Shown: positions 55,362 through 63,946, counted from the stretch's first letter. The stretch is DNA of 64,000 bases from an uncultured Paludibacter sp. (GCA_937897985.1 CALCBD010000004.1:97525-161524), one strand, 5' to 3'. Numbers and translations are program-made. The notes: generated by a model not told the origin, from the sequence alone.

Positions 55362-55375
55362 TGCAAACGTTTGCA
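55362..55375. promoter_or_regulatory. LacI-type palindromic operator, site 4 (divergent salvage operons)
   Basis: TGCAAACGTTTGCA, identical to site 1, lies between the -33 elements of two divergent promoters (55345 and 55381). One bound dimer could control both operons. Confidence 0.75.
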
Positions 55376-55380
55376 TTAAA

Positions 55381-55412
55381 TTTGAAATATTCGATTTTTT
55401 GTACTACTTTTG
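55381..55412 (+). promoter_or_regulatory. Predicted promoter of the NagB-like/LmbE to ampG operon
   Basis: TTTG (55381-55384), 20 bases, TACTTTTG (55405-55412): an excellent match to the Bacteroidota consensus. The leader to the ATG at 55454 is about 35 bases. This supports that start over the in-frame codon at 55328, which precedes the promoter. Confidence 0.7.
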
Positions 55413-55453
55413 CAGCTAAATACATTTCATACTATACAATAAAAACTATTATA

Positions 55454-57436
55454 ATGAGAACAAATCTAAGCTCGCAAATCAGGTTTACGAGGATTCCCCG
55501 TAAATATTATCAGCCCGAGGACGTGTTTGAGTTGTCACGTGTAACCCGTTTTGAGAAAATCCCGACAGAGATTTTCGACAATGAAATTGCCGGTTCAAAT
55601 TATGTTGCCAACGAAATTGCCACACTGATAAAGGAGAAACAACAGAACAATGAAATGTGCGTTATCGGTTTGACAAACGGTAAAACACATGTGAGCCTGT
55701 TTCACGAACTGACAAGACTGCACAAACAAAACGGACTTAGTTTTAAAAACGTAATCTTTGTCAATCTTTTTGAGTTTTATCCCCTGTCCGACCCGGGCAA
55801 AGGCAGTCTGGGTAAATTAAAGGAACTGCTTTTCAATCATATCGACGTACTGCCCGAAAATATTTACTCGCTGAACATAACCGTCGACAAATCAGAAATC
55901 ATCAACGAATGCAGACGTTTCGAGAACAAAATAGCCGAAATCGGAGGAATTGATTTTCAACTACTTGGCATTGGCAGATCGGGAAATATCGGTATCAACG
56001 AACCCGGTTCTCAAATCAATTCGGTCACACGACTGATTTTACTGGACAATCTGTCGCGCAAAGATGCTTCCGAATTGTTCGGAAAACCTGAATTGGTTCC
56101 TATCAGCGCTATCACACTCGGTGTAGGCACCATCATGAGGGCCAAAAGACTGGTTTTGATGGCCTGGGGCGAACATAAATCGACTGTTGTAAAACAAGCC
56201 ATCGAAGGTGTTATGAACGAATCACTGCCGGCATCCTACCTTCAGTCGCACCTTAATGCACGCATTTGTCTCGACCTTTCGTCGGCAAGTGAACTCACAA
56301 GACTGAGTATGCCCTGGCTCGTTACCTCCTGCGAGTGGGACGATAAACTGATTCGCAGAGCAATTGTCTGGCTGTGTCAGAAAATCAACAAACCGATTTT
56401 AAAACTTACAAATAAAGATTACAACGACAACGGACTTAGTGAGTTGTTAGCAATATACGGCTCGGCATACAATGTAAACATTAAGATATTCAATGATTTA
56501 CAACATACTATTACAGGATGGCCGGGAGGAAAACCTAATGCTGATGACACCAACAGACCGGAACGGGCTTTACCTTTTCCGAAAAAAGTACTGATTTTCA
56601 GTCCGCATCCCGACGATGATGTTATTTCGATGGGAGGTACCTTTAAACGACTGATTGACCAGCAACATGATGTACATGTGGCGTATCAGACTTCGGGAAA
56701 CATTGCAGTTGCCGACGAGGAAGTAATTCGTTTTCTGGCTTTTCTGAAAGGATTCAGAGACATGCACGATAACAGCAATGAAATCCTTGAATCGAAATAC
56801 AATGAATTCAGAAAATTCATTCTGGACGATAAAAAAGAAGGAGATCCCGATTCGCGCGAGGTGCTTGAATTAAAGGGACTCATTCGAAGAGGCGAAGCCA
56901 AAGCTGCCTGCAGGTATATCGGACTGAAATCCAAAAATGTTCATTTTCTGAATTTACCATTTTACGAAACAGGTTCTGTCACCAAATCGCCTATATCAAC
57001 CGCCGATGTTGAAATCATCAAAGAACTGTTGCTCGAATTAAAACCTCATCAGATTTATGTGGCAGGCGACCTTGCAGATCCACATGGCACGCACAAAGTA
57101 TGTCTGGATGCGGCACTTGCAGCTATCGATGAACTTAAACATCTGGACTGGATGAAGGATTGCAGAATATGGATGTATCGGGGCGCATGGAAAGAATGGG
57201 AAATTGACCACATCGAAATGGCAGTACCCATCAGCCCTGAAGAATTAAGAAATAAGCGAAATGCCATCCTTCGCCATCAATCACAAATGGAAAGTGCACC
57301 TTACATGGGTAATGATGAGCGACTTTTCTGGCAACGTTCCGAAGACCGCAACAGAGCAACCGCCGGTTTATACGCCCAGTTGGGTTTAGCTTCGTACGAG
57401 GCAATTGAAGCCTTTGTCCAGTATATTCCATTATAA
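55454..57436 (+). CDS. NagB-like domain fused to LmbE/PIG-L deacetylase
   Basis: 660 residues. The N-terminal 290 have the glucosamine-6-P deaminase fold (VFELSRVTRFEKIPTEIF, then GIGRSGNIGINEPGS). The catalytic residues of E. coli NagB are replaced: Asp72 by F106, Asp141 by S176 and His143 by N178; only the glutamate (E183) remains. The linker (TGWPGGKPNADDTNRPE) leads to a PIG-L/LmbE domain with intact zinc motif HPDDD (385-389) and HGTHK. A cytoplasmic deacetylase acting on an amino-sugar derivative is the best guess. The name glucosamine-6-phosphate deaminase often given to such fusions is doubtful. First gene of the plus-strand salvage operon. Confidence 0.85.
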   Translation: MRTNLSSQIRFTRIPRKYYQPEDVFELSRVTRFEKIPTEIFDNEIAGSNYVANEIATLIKEKQQNNEMCVIGLTNGKTHVSLFHELTRLHKQNGLSFKNVIFVNLFEFYPLSDPGKGSLGKLKELLFNHIDVLPENIYSLNITVDKSEIINECRRFENKIAEIGGIDFQLLGIGRSGNIGINEPGSQINSVTRLILLDNLSRKDASELFGKPELVPISAITLGVGTIMRAKRLVLMAWGEHKSTVVKQAIEGVMNESLPASYLQSHLNARICLDLSSASELTRLSMPWLVTSCEWDDKLIRRAIVWLCQKINKPILKLTNKDYNDNGLSELLAIYGSAYNVNIKIFNDLQHTITGWPGGKPNADDTNRPERALPFPKKVLIFSPHPDDDVISMGGTFKRLIDQQHDVHVAYQTSGNIAVADEEVIRFLAFLKGFRDMHDNSNEILESKYNEFRKFILDDKKEGDPDSREVLELKGLIRRGEAKAACRYIGLKSKNVHFLNLPFYETGSVTKSPISTADVEIIKELLLELKPHQIYVAGDLADPHGTHKVCLDAALAAIDELKHLDWMKDCRIWMYRGAWKEWEIDHIEMAVPISPEELRNKRNAILRHQSQMESAPYMGNDERLFWQRSEDRNRATAGLYAQLGLASYEAIEAFVQYIPL

Positions 57437-57490
57437 ATTATTTGAAAAGTATCCTGCTGATACTTTTTACACACAATAAAAACTAAACAC

Positions 57491-57589
57491 ATGAAACGAG
57501 CATTAAAACGAATATTCACCAATGAAAGTAAAAATTCAGCGTGCGAGTTCCATACGACCTTAAAAAAACAATTATTATCGTATGAATAA
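57491..57589 (+). CDS. Possible small protein, 32 residues
   Basis: An ATG at 57491 opens a frame MKRALKRIFTNESKNSACEF and ends 8 bases inside the start of the glycosyltransferase gene (stop 57587-57589, next ATG 57582). The overlap is of the kind used for translational coupling, and the peptide is basic at its start. No homolog is known to me. It may be a real small protein, a leader, or chance. Confidence 0.3.
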   Translation: MKRALKRIFTNESKNSACEFHTTLKKQLLSYE

Positions 57590-59057
57590 CATTATTAATC
57601 TTTCAAATCAAATCACCTGTTTTATCAAAGCCGATGATGCTGAACAAGTTCGGTTAACAGTTGAACAACTTTCCGTTTCCCCCTTGATTAATACCATCTT
57701 CCTGCTGGTTGCAAATCCCGGTTTTCCGAGCATCGAAGGATGTGAACCTGTTCAGATTGACAGCATTACAAGCACCGGTACTATTCAGAAAATAGCCACT
57801 CTTGCTACAACTGACTTCACCCTGATTTATACCAAAAACACAGTACTTGAGCTGGGTCAGTATGCACTCGAACGTTTTCTCAGAATTGCAAAAGACACCA
57901 ATTCGGGACTGGTTTACAGTGACTATTACCAAATGTCGGGCGGAGTTCGTTCAAACCTGCCTGTAATTGACTATCAGGAAGGCAGCTTGCGTGATGATTT
58001 CAATTTCGGTTCTGTATTATTCTATCGGTCTGCTTCGTTGAAAAAGGCAGCTTCCGGAATGAACCGTGATTTTCAGTTTGCAGGGCTTTACGACCTTCGT
58101 TTGAAAGTATCGCAGCACGCTGAGATTTTCCACATTAACGAATACCTTTATACCGAAGTGGAGAATGACACCCGCAAAAGCGGAGAAAAGATTTTTGATT
58201 ATGTCGATCCTAAAAACAGGGCCATTCAGATAGAAATGGAAACTGCCTGTACCGATCATCTGAAAGCCATCAATGCCTATCTTGCGCCCGAATTCAGAAA
58301 AATTGCCTTCGACGAAAGCCGTTTTCCGGTCGAAGCTTCGGTGATTATTCCAGTTCGTAACAGGGTTAAAACAATTGTGGATGCCATTAAGTCAGTACTG
58401 ATGCAGAAAACCACCTTCGATTTCAATCTGATAGTGGTTGATAACTTTTCGAACGACGGAACCACAGGGGAAATTGAAAAACTGGCAAAAACTGATCCGC
58501 GCCTTATACATATCATACCACAGAGAACCGATTTAGGTATAGGCGGATGCTGGAATGCAGGTGTTGACAGCGAATTGTGCGGAAAATTTGCTGTTCAGTT
58601 AGACAGCGACGATGTTTACTCTGACGAAAACACCCTGCAAACCATTGTCGACGCCTTTTACGAACAAAACTGCGCCATGGTCATCGGTTCATATACCATG
58701 ACAAATTTCGATATGCAAACGATTGCTCCCGGTTTGGTCGACCATAAAGAATGGACTCCCGACAACGGTCGGAACAATGCTTTACGCATCAACGGACTGG
58801 GCGCTCCGAGGGCTTTTTACACTCCGGTCCTGCGCGAAATTAAAGTTCCCAACACCAGTTATGGAGAAGATTATGCTTTAGGATTAGCAATTAGTCGAAA
58901 CTACCAGATTGGTCGTATTTATAAATCGGTTTACCTTTGCCGCCGCTGGGACGATAATTCGGATGCCTCACTCGATGTGGTGAAAATGAATGGTTATAAT
59001 TTTTATAAAGATAAAATCAGAACCATCGAACTTAAAGCTAGAAAAAAATTAATTTAA
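57582..59057 (+). CDS. Family 2 glycosyltransferase with a degenerate first half
   Basis: 491 residues. The second half (about 255-490) is a GT2/GT-A domain: EASVIIPVRNRVKTIVDAI, LIVVDNFSNDGTTGEI, GGCWNAGVDSELCGKFAVQLDSDD with the DxD-type metal motif, and GEDYALGLAISRNYQIGRIY. The first half is related in outline (TDFTLIYTKN, GLVYSDYYQMSGG, FNFGSVLFYRSAS) but lacks the DxD, so it looks like a worn second GT-A copy. No membrane segment or signal, so cytoplasmic. The acceptor and donor are unknown. Why a salvage operon needs a transferase is unclear; the DUF4922 gene next to it could provide an activated sugar. Confidence 0.83.
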   Translation: MNNIINLSNQITCFIKADDAEQVRLTVEQLSVSPLINTIFLLVANPGFPSIEGCEPVQIDSITSTGTIQKIATLATTDFTLIYTKNTVLELGQYALERFLRIAKDTNSGLVYSDYYQMSGGVRSNLPVIDYQEGSLRDDFNFGSVLFYRSASLKKAASGMNRDFQFAGLYDLRLKVSQHAEIFHINEYLYTEVENDTRKSGEKIFDYVDPKNRAIQIEMETACTDHLKAINAYLAPEFRKIAFDESRFPVEASVIIPVRNRVKTIVDAIKSVLMQKTTFDFNLIVVDNFSNDGTTGEIEKLAKTDPRLIHIIPQRTDLGIGGCWNAGVDSELCGKFAVQLDSDDVYSDENTLQTIVDAFYEQNCAMVIGSYTMTNFDMQTIAPGLVDHKEWTPDNGRNNALRINGLGAPRAFYTPVLREIKVPNTSYGEDYALGLAISRNYQIGRIYKSVYLCRRWDDNSDASLDVVKMNGYNFYKDKIRTIELKARKKLI

Positions 59058-59108
59058 GTTTCGGACAGCAACTGTTTTATAATAGTCCGGATTACTTTAA
59101 ACTTCTAT

Positions 59109-60116
59109 ATGACACAGAAAGACAAGCAATTACAAAACGGGAATATGTTCATTTCTCCTTCAGGGCCGTCAGGTTCAAAAGGAGAAATGAATCATTCAAC
59201 TTCCGTAAGTAATACAGGTGCTGCAAATGATAAGTTGGATGATATCAGTAACTTTTTCGAGAAACAACTACAGAAATGGGAATTGGCCCGGACAAATTTC
59301 GCCGGCCTTAAAACTGTTAAAACAAAATCGTTTAGTTTTGGTGATTTCGAAATCAGGGTACAGTTTAATCCCGCACGCATAGTGTCGTCGGGAGCTAAAG
59401 TGGATGCAAAAACCATTGCCGAACGCCCCTGTTTTTTGTGCTCAACCAATTTGCCACCCGAACAGATAAGTATAAAAGCAGGTGATTACAGTGTTCTGGT
59501 AAACCCTTTTCCGATATTTCCGGAACATTTTACCATTCCTTATAAAAACCATGTACCCCAGCAAATCAAACCCTATTTTAGTGATTTACTGGATTTGGCA
59601 AAATCGATGGACAAATATGTTGTTTTTTACAATGGTCCGAAATGCGGTGCTTCGGCTCCTGATCACCTGCACTTTCAAGCCGGAACGAAAAACTTTTTGC
59701 CACTCATTGACGATTATAAACGACTGCGGGACACACATGTGAAACTTAAAGAAGTCAGTGGTGAAAGCAGGCTTTACAGTTTCGGTAATTATCTGCGAAC
59801 AGTATTCTGTATAGAATCAAATGAAAAAAACGCTTTAGTTGTTCATTTCAATGCACTCTACGACCAGCTGAAAGCTGAAAATGCTGAAGAACCTTTGATG
59901 AACATTGTTGCATCGTACGAAAATGACAAATGGTACGTTTTTGTTTTGCCACGTAAAGCATTTCGTCCATGGCAATACACTGCTACTGACGACAGACAGT
60001 TACTGGTAAGCCCGGCAACTGTGGAAATGTGCGGTATTTTTATCACACCAATCGAAAGTCATTTTGAAAAAATCACTAAAGAGGACATTCAGAATATACT
60101 CGAACAGGTTGGCTGA
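59109..60116 (+). CDS. DUF4922 protein, HIT/GalT-like nucleotidyltransferase fold
   Basis: 335 residues matching DUF4922, a group resembling GDP-hexose phosphorylases of the HIT/GalT superfamily. It shows C108-x-x-C111 (RPCFLCSTN), FPIFPEHFTIPYKNHVPQQI and the HxHxQ catalytic motif as H186-L-H188-F-Q190 in APDHLHFQAG. Such enzymes move a nucleotidyl group to or from a sugar-1-phosphate. The first 40 residues (polar, Gly/Ser-rich) are poorly conserved, so the true start may be the Met at residue 13 or 27. Cytoplasmic. It lies 51 bases after the GT2 gene, and the pair may work on one nucleotide sugar. Confidence 0.78.
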   Translation: MTQKDKQLQNGNMFISPSGPSGSKGEMNHSTSVSNTGAANDKLDDISNFFEKQLQKWELARTNFAGLKTVKTKSFSFGDFEIRVQFNPARIVSSGAKVDAKTIAERPCFLCSTNLPPEQISIKAGDYSVLVNPFPIFPEHFTIPYKNHVPQQIKPYFSDLLDLAKSMDKYVVFYNGPKCGASAPDHLHFQAGTKNFLPLIDDYKRLRDTHVKLKEVSGESRLYSFGNYLRTVFCIESNEKNALVVHFNALYDQLKAENAEEPLMNIVASYENDKWYVFVLPRKAFRPWQYTATDDRQLLVSPATVEMCGIFITPIESHFEKITKEDIQNILEQVG

Positions 60117-60299
60117 AATTTCAGGTTTCACAACCGGAAGAAGCAACCGAATCAGTTTCTGAACAAAAAAAATCAATGTAACATTTCAGCATGTCATATT
60201 TCTTACCGACCGGAACCGGCTTAAAATTTTTTTGCGGATACCTGATGTAAATCAGAATAGAAATATGCTTTTTGAAAATATATCTCAGATTGAAAAACA

Positions 60300-61640
60300 A
60301 TGAATAAAAATGAACCTGCAATCCATGTCGGCATACTCACAAACGACACGATTGAATTTATACTGAACGGAAATTTCGCAACGGACACAAATAAAATTTA
60401 TTCCGGGAATCAATGTGCAAAATACGCTGAAGGAAAAATAAGCTTCGACGGAAAATTGCATGACGAACTGATTTTTATTCCCGAACACATCGATAGTTCC
60501 TTCGATTTGATTGATGTGATAATCGGCATAAACTTTCACTGGGAACGCAAAGAAAATCAGCGCTTTAATGGCGATTTGAAATTCATCGTCGAAAATGACA
60601 AAATAACAGCCATCAACCGTGTCAAAGTAGAGGATTATCTCACCAGCGTGATTTCGAGTGAAATGAGTGCCACTGCATCCGACGAATTATTAAAAGCACA
60701 TGCCGTCATTTCGCGCAGTTGGTTGTTGAAACCGATATTAACTGACGACAAACAAAAGACGACAGACAGTCAAAGTAAAAAAGATATTTCCGCTGTCGAA
60801 TCATTATCCACCGGGCACTTTGAGAAATGGTACGAGCGTGATGCACACAGTCATTTCGATGTATGTGCCGACGATCATTGTCAGCGCTATCAGGGTATTA
60901 CACGGGCTTCAACCAAAGCAGTTACAGCAGCCATCGAAGCTACGCGTGGCGAAGTGCTGATGTACGAAAATGAAATTTGCGATGCCCGTTTCAGCAAATC
61001 GTGCGGTGGAATTTCCGAAACTTTCGAAAATTGCTGGGCACCGGTGCATTATCCGTATTTATCAAAAATCATTGATTATCCGACTTCGCCCGAAGGTTAC
61101 AATACAGATTTAACCATTGAAGCCAATGCTGAAAAATGGATTCGGGAATCACCCGAAGCATTTTGTAACACCACTGATGCCGGTGTATTATCGCAGGTGC
61201 TAAACAACTACGATCAGGAAACAACCGACTTCTATCGCTGGAAAGTGGAATATACTCAGCAACAGATCAGTAGTCTGCTGAAGCGTCGGTCAGGCATCGA
61301 TTTCGGGGAGATTGTCGATTTAATTCCTGTTAAAAGGGGCGAATCGGGACGATTGATTGAATTGAAAATAATCGGGACCAAAGAAACGATAGTCGTGGGC
61401 AAAGAACTTGAAATCCGGAAATGGCTGTCGGAATCACACCTTTACAGTTCAGCATTTGTTATCGACAAATCGGACATACAAAATGGTATAGCGCAACACT
61501 TTACACTCACAGGTGCAGGCTGGGGACATGGCGTGGGACTTTGCCAGATTGGTGCTGCAGTGATGGGTGAAAAAGGTTATCTGTATGACAGCATTTTATT
61601 ACATTATTTCAGGGGAGCCGAATTAAAAAAAATCTATTGA
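60300..61640 (+). CDS. SpoIID/LytB-domain protein
   Basis: SpoIID proteins are lytic transglycosylases or amidase enhancers acting on murein. The 446 residues carry the family motifs: NRVKVEDYLTSVISSEMSA with the catalytic-type glutamate in SSEM, LLKAHAVISRSWLL, DARFSKSCGGISETFENCW and the terminal GWGHGVGLCQIGAAVMG. The middle holds an unusual DAHSHFDVCADDHCQRYQG stretch, typical of this clade. There is no signal peptide in the MNKNEPAIHVGILTNDTIEF start, so it may work in the cytoplasm on imported fragments. It is 19 bases upstream of ampG. Confidence 0.88.
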   Translation: MNKNEPAIHVGILTNDTIEFILNGNFATDTNKIYSGNQCAKYAEGKISFDGKLHDELIFIPEHIDSSFDLIDVIIGINFHWERKENQRFNGDLKFIVENDKITAINRVKVEDYLTSVISSEMSATASDELLKAHAVISRSWLLKPILTDDKQKTTDSQSKKDISAVESLSTGHFEKWYERDAHSHFDVCADDHCQRYQGITRASTKAVTAAIEATRGEVLMYENEICDARFSKSCGGISETFENCWAPVHYPYLSKIIDYPTSPEGYNTDLTIEANAEKWIRESPEAFCNTTDAGVLSQVLNNYDQETTDFYRWKVEYTQQQISSLLKRRSGIDFGEIVDLIPVKRGESGRLIELKIIGTKETIVVGKELEIRKWLSESHLYSSAFVIDKSDIQNGIAQHFTLTGAGWGHGVGLCQIGAAVMGEKGYLYDSILLHYFRGAELKKIY

Positions 61641-61659
61641 AAAACACAAAATAATTCAT

Positions 61660-63528
61660 ATGAAAAACGCGCAAAACACAAAGCAACGCTCACCATGGGC
61701 ATGGATTCCGACACTCTATTTTGCAGAAGGATTACCTTACGTTACAGCCATGACCGTAGCACTGATAATGTACAAACGAATGGGAATATCGAATACCGAT
61801 ATTGCCCTGTACACAAGCTGGTTATACCTGCCGTGGGTCATCAAACCCTTCTGGAGTCCTTTTGTCGACATAATCAAAACCAAACGCTGGTGGATTGTAA
61901 CCATGCAATTGCTGATAGGAGCCGGAATGGCCGGAGTTGCTTTCCTGATTCCCGTTCCATTCTTTTTTCAGGCAACATTAGCCGTCTTCTGGTTGATTGC
62001 CTTTAGTTCGGCAACCCACGATATTGCAGCCGATGGTTTTTACATGCTCGGACTCGACAGTTCGCAGCAATCATTCTTTGTGGGCATCCGAAGTACATTT
62101 TACCGTTTGGCTATGATTACCGGTCAGGGTTTACTGATCATTGTTGCCGGCGGGCTCGAAAGCATGACGGGGATGGAACCGTTGCAATTCACCGTTGAAT
62201 CGTCGAACAAAGCACAAACAACACTGATTGATAACAATCCGGCATTTAACATCCCTTCGGGCGATGAACTTACTTTCGTGGCTTTTCCCGAACATGTAAC
62301 ACTGAACACTAATAATATCACACCCGATTCGTTGAAAAAAATCAAGGAATTTGCCTTGTCCGAAAATCAGCGAAACGGATTTGTGGTTGAAGAAAAAGCA
62401 ACTGTAAAAGGTGAAAATCAATCGTGGTGGACACAATCTGTATCGCAGCCATTAGGTGGCTTTATTAAAAAACATTTTGGTCAGAACGGAAAAAATATAT
62501 TTGCATGCGATGGTAAAGTGGGAAATGCAGCACTGGTGGCTGTTCGTCTTTCAAAACAGCCCGAAGCCGGAAAATCCGTAGTTTTAAATGCCAGTTTTGC
62601 AAAAGGCGACAAGAGTATATCCCTTATTTCGGGCGAAAGATTAGTTTTCAATACCGAAAACTGGAACAAACCGGCTTATGTGGTCGTTCAACTCGATTAC
62701 AAACTAAAGAATCAGGTAAGTGCCGAATTTAAAGGTATTTCAGGCAATATTCGCCTTGCATGGAGTATTACTTTCTTTATTCTGGCAGGTTTATTCTTCC
62801 TGTTTTTCGTATATCACAGGTTTATTTTGCCGCACCCCGATTCCGACAAACAATCGGATACGGGAAACTTTAATGATATTATCCGGAAATTCGGTGAAAC
62901 ATTTGCTTCTTTCTTCCGTAAAAAAGGGATTGTACTTACACTGTTTTATCTGTTATTTTACCGATTGGGTGAGGCAATGTTAGTCAAAATGATATCACCT
63001 TTTATGCTCGATGCCCGCGAAATTGGGGGTCTCGGACTTACGACCGGTCAGGTCGGAATGGTTTACGGAACAGTAGGAATCCTTGCCCTTACACTCGGCG
63101 GTATCACCGGTGGAATCGCAGCTTCGCGCAAAGGTCTGAAATTCTGGTTATGGCCAATGGCACTTACCATTACTCTACCTCAGTTGGTTTATGTACTGCT
63201 TTCGACTTATATGCCCGAAAATATCATGTATGTATTCATTTCGGTAGCCATCGAACAATTCGGTTACGGATTCGGATTCACAGCTTATATGCTTTACATG
63301 ATCTATTTTTCGGAAGGAGAACACAAAACGGCACATTTTGCTATTTCCACAGGATTTATGGCACTGGGAATGATGTTACCGGGAATGATTGCAGGTTGGC
63401 TGCAGGAACTGATTGGATATCAGCATTTCTTTATTTTCGTTATACTCTGCGCGATTCCTACATTGTCGCTTATTCCGTTTATCAAAATTGATAAAGAATT
63501 CGGAATCAAAAAGAAAACAGCAAAATAA
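61660..63528 (+). CDS. ampG: AmpG-like muropeptide permease with a large extracytoplasmic insert
   Basis: MFS transporter that brings GlcNAc-anhydroMurNAc or related murein fragments into the cytoplasm. It begins WIPTLYFAEGLPYVTAMTVA and ITSWLYLPWVIKPFWSPFVD-like sequence, as in AmpG, and ends with further MFS helices (GFMALGMMLPGMIAGWLQ). The 622 residues exceed the usual 490 because residues about 165-365 form a soluble insert. This includes an Ig/Calx-beta-like strand set (VAVRLSKQPEAGKSVVLN, ERLVFNTENWNKPAYVVVQ). It is the last gene before a strong terminator, closing the salvage operon. Confidence 0.9.
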   Translation: MKNAQNTKQRSPWAWIPTLYFAEGLPYVTAMTVALIMYKRMGISNTDIALYTSWLYLPWVIKPFWSPFVDIIKTKRWWIVTMQLLIGAGMAGVAFLIPVPFFFQATLAVFWLIAFSSATHDIAADGFYMLGLDSSQQSFFVGIRSTFYRLAMITGQGLLIIVAGGLESMTGMEPLQFTVESSNKAQTTLIDNNPAFNIPSGDELTFVAFPEHVTLNTNNITPDSLKKIKEFALSENQRNGFVVEEKATVKGENQSWWTQSVSQPLGGFIKKHFGQNGKNIFACDGKVGNAALVAVRLSKQPEAGKSVVLNASFAKGDKSISLISGERLVFNTENWNKPAYVVVQLDYKLKNQVSAEFKGISGNIRLAWSITFFILAGLFFLFFVYHRFILPHPDSDKQSDTGNFNDIIRKFGETFASFFRKKGIVLTLFYLLFYRLGEAMLVKMISPFMLDAREIGGLGLTTGQVGMVYGTVGILALTLGGITGGIAASRKGLKFWLWPMALTITLPQLVYVLLSTYMPENIMYVFISVAIEQFGYGFGFTAYMLYMIYFSEGEHKTAHFAISTGFMALGMMLPGMIAGWLQELIGYQHFFIFVILCAIPTLSLIPFIKIDKEFGIKKKTAK

Positions 63529-63621
63529 CTTCATCACAGGTTAAGTTATTGAAACAATGTAAATTTTATTCTGAATCAGCAGGACTAATTTGATGTAGAC
63601 CGGAATCATCTCTAAAAACAG

Positions 63622-63668
63622 AAAGTACCTGAATGAAGCGAAATTCAAACTTCATTCAGGTACTTTTC
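63622..63668 (+). terminator. Rho-independent terminator after ampG
   Basis: AAAGTACCTGAATGAAG (63622-63638) and its exact complement (63650-63666) form a 17-bp stem with an 11-base loop, ending in a short T run. It ends the salvage operon. Confidence 0.85.
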
Positions 63669-63742
63669 TTATTTGCTCAAACAACCTGTAATATCTTTCT
63701 TTTTTGCTTCCATGTCACCCATAAAAAAAATGGTTTACAATA

Positions 63743-63924
63743 GGGTGTCTTCACAGTAGTGTGATGGGTGTCTTCACAGTAGTGTGATGAGTGTCTTCAC
63801 AGTAGTGTGAAGGGTGTCTTCACAGCAGCGGAGTATACGGTGTCTATACAGTAGTGTATTGGGTGACGATACAGTAGTGTATTGGGTAACGATACAGTAG
63901 TGTATTGGGTAACGATACATTACG
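63743..63924 (+). repeat. Array of about eight 23-bp palindromic repeats
   Basis: Units of about 23 bases start GGTGTC or GGTAAC. Each holds a small palindrome with centre GTAG: three units read TCACA-GTAG-TGTGA and three read ATACA-GTAG-TGTAT. One unit (63813-63839) is irregular and the last is cut short. The two base-pair differences between the types are compensatory, so the hairpin is kept. There are no spacers, so this is not a CRISPR array. No gene is seen between 63529 and 64000. Confidence 0.85.
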
Positions 63925-63946
63925 CTAAAATGTTATGGTCTTAAAC

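Noticed and set aside
58714..58727. TGCAAACGATTGCT, 13 of 14 to the operator
   Set aside because: It lies inside the GT2 coding region, where the codons (for Met-Gln-Thr-Ile-Ala) explain it. No promoter is near. It is most likely chance.
63743..63924. CRISPR array
   Set aside because: The 23-bp units follow each other without unique spacers and no cas genes are in the window.
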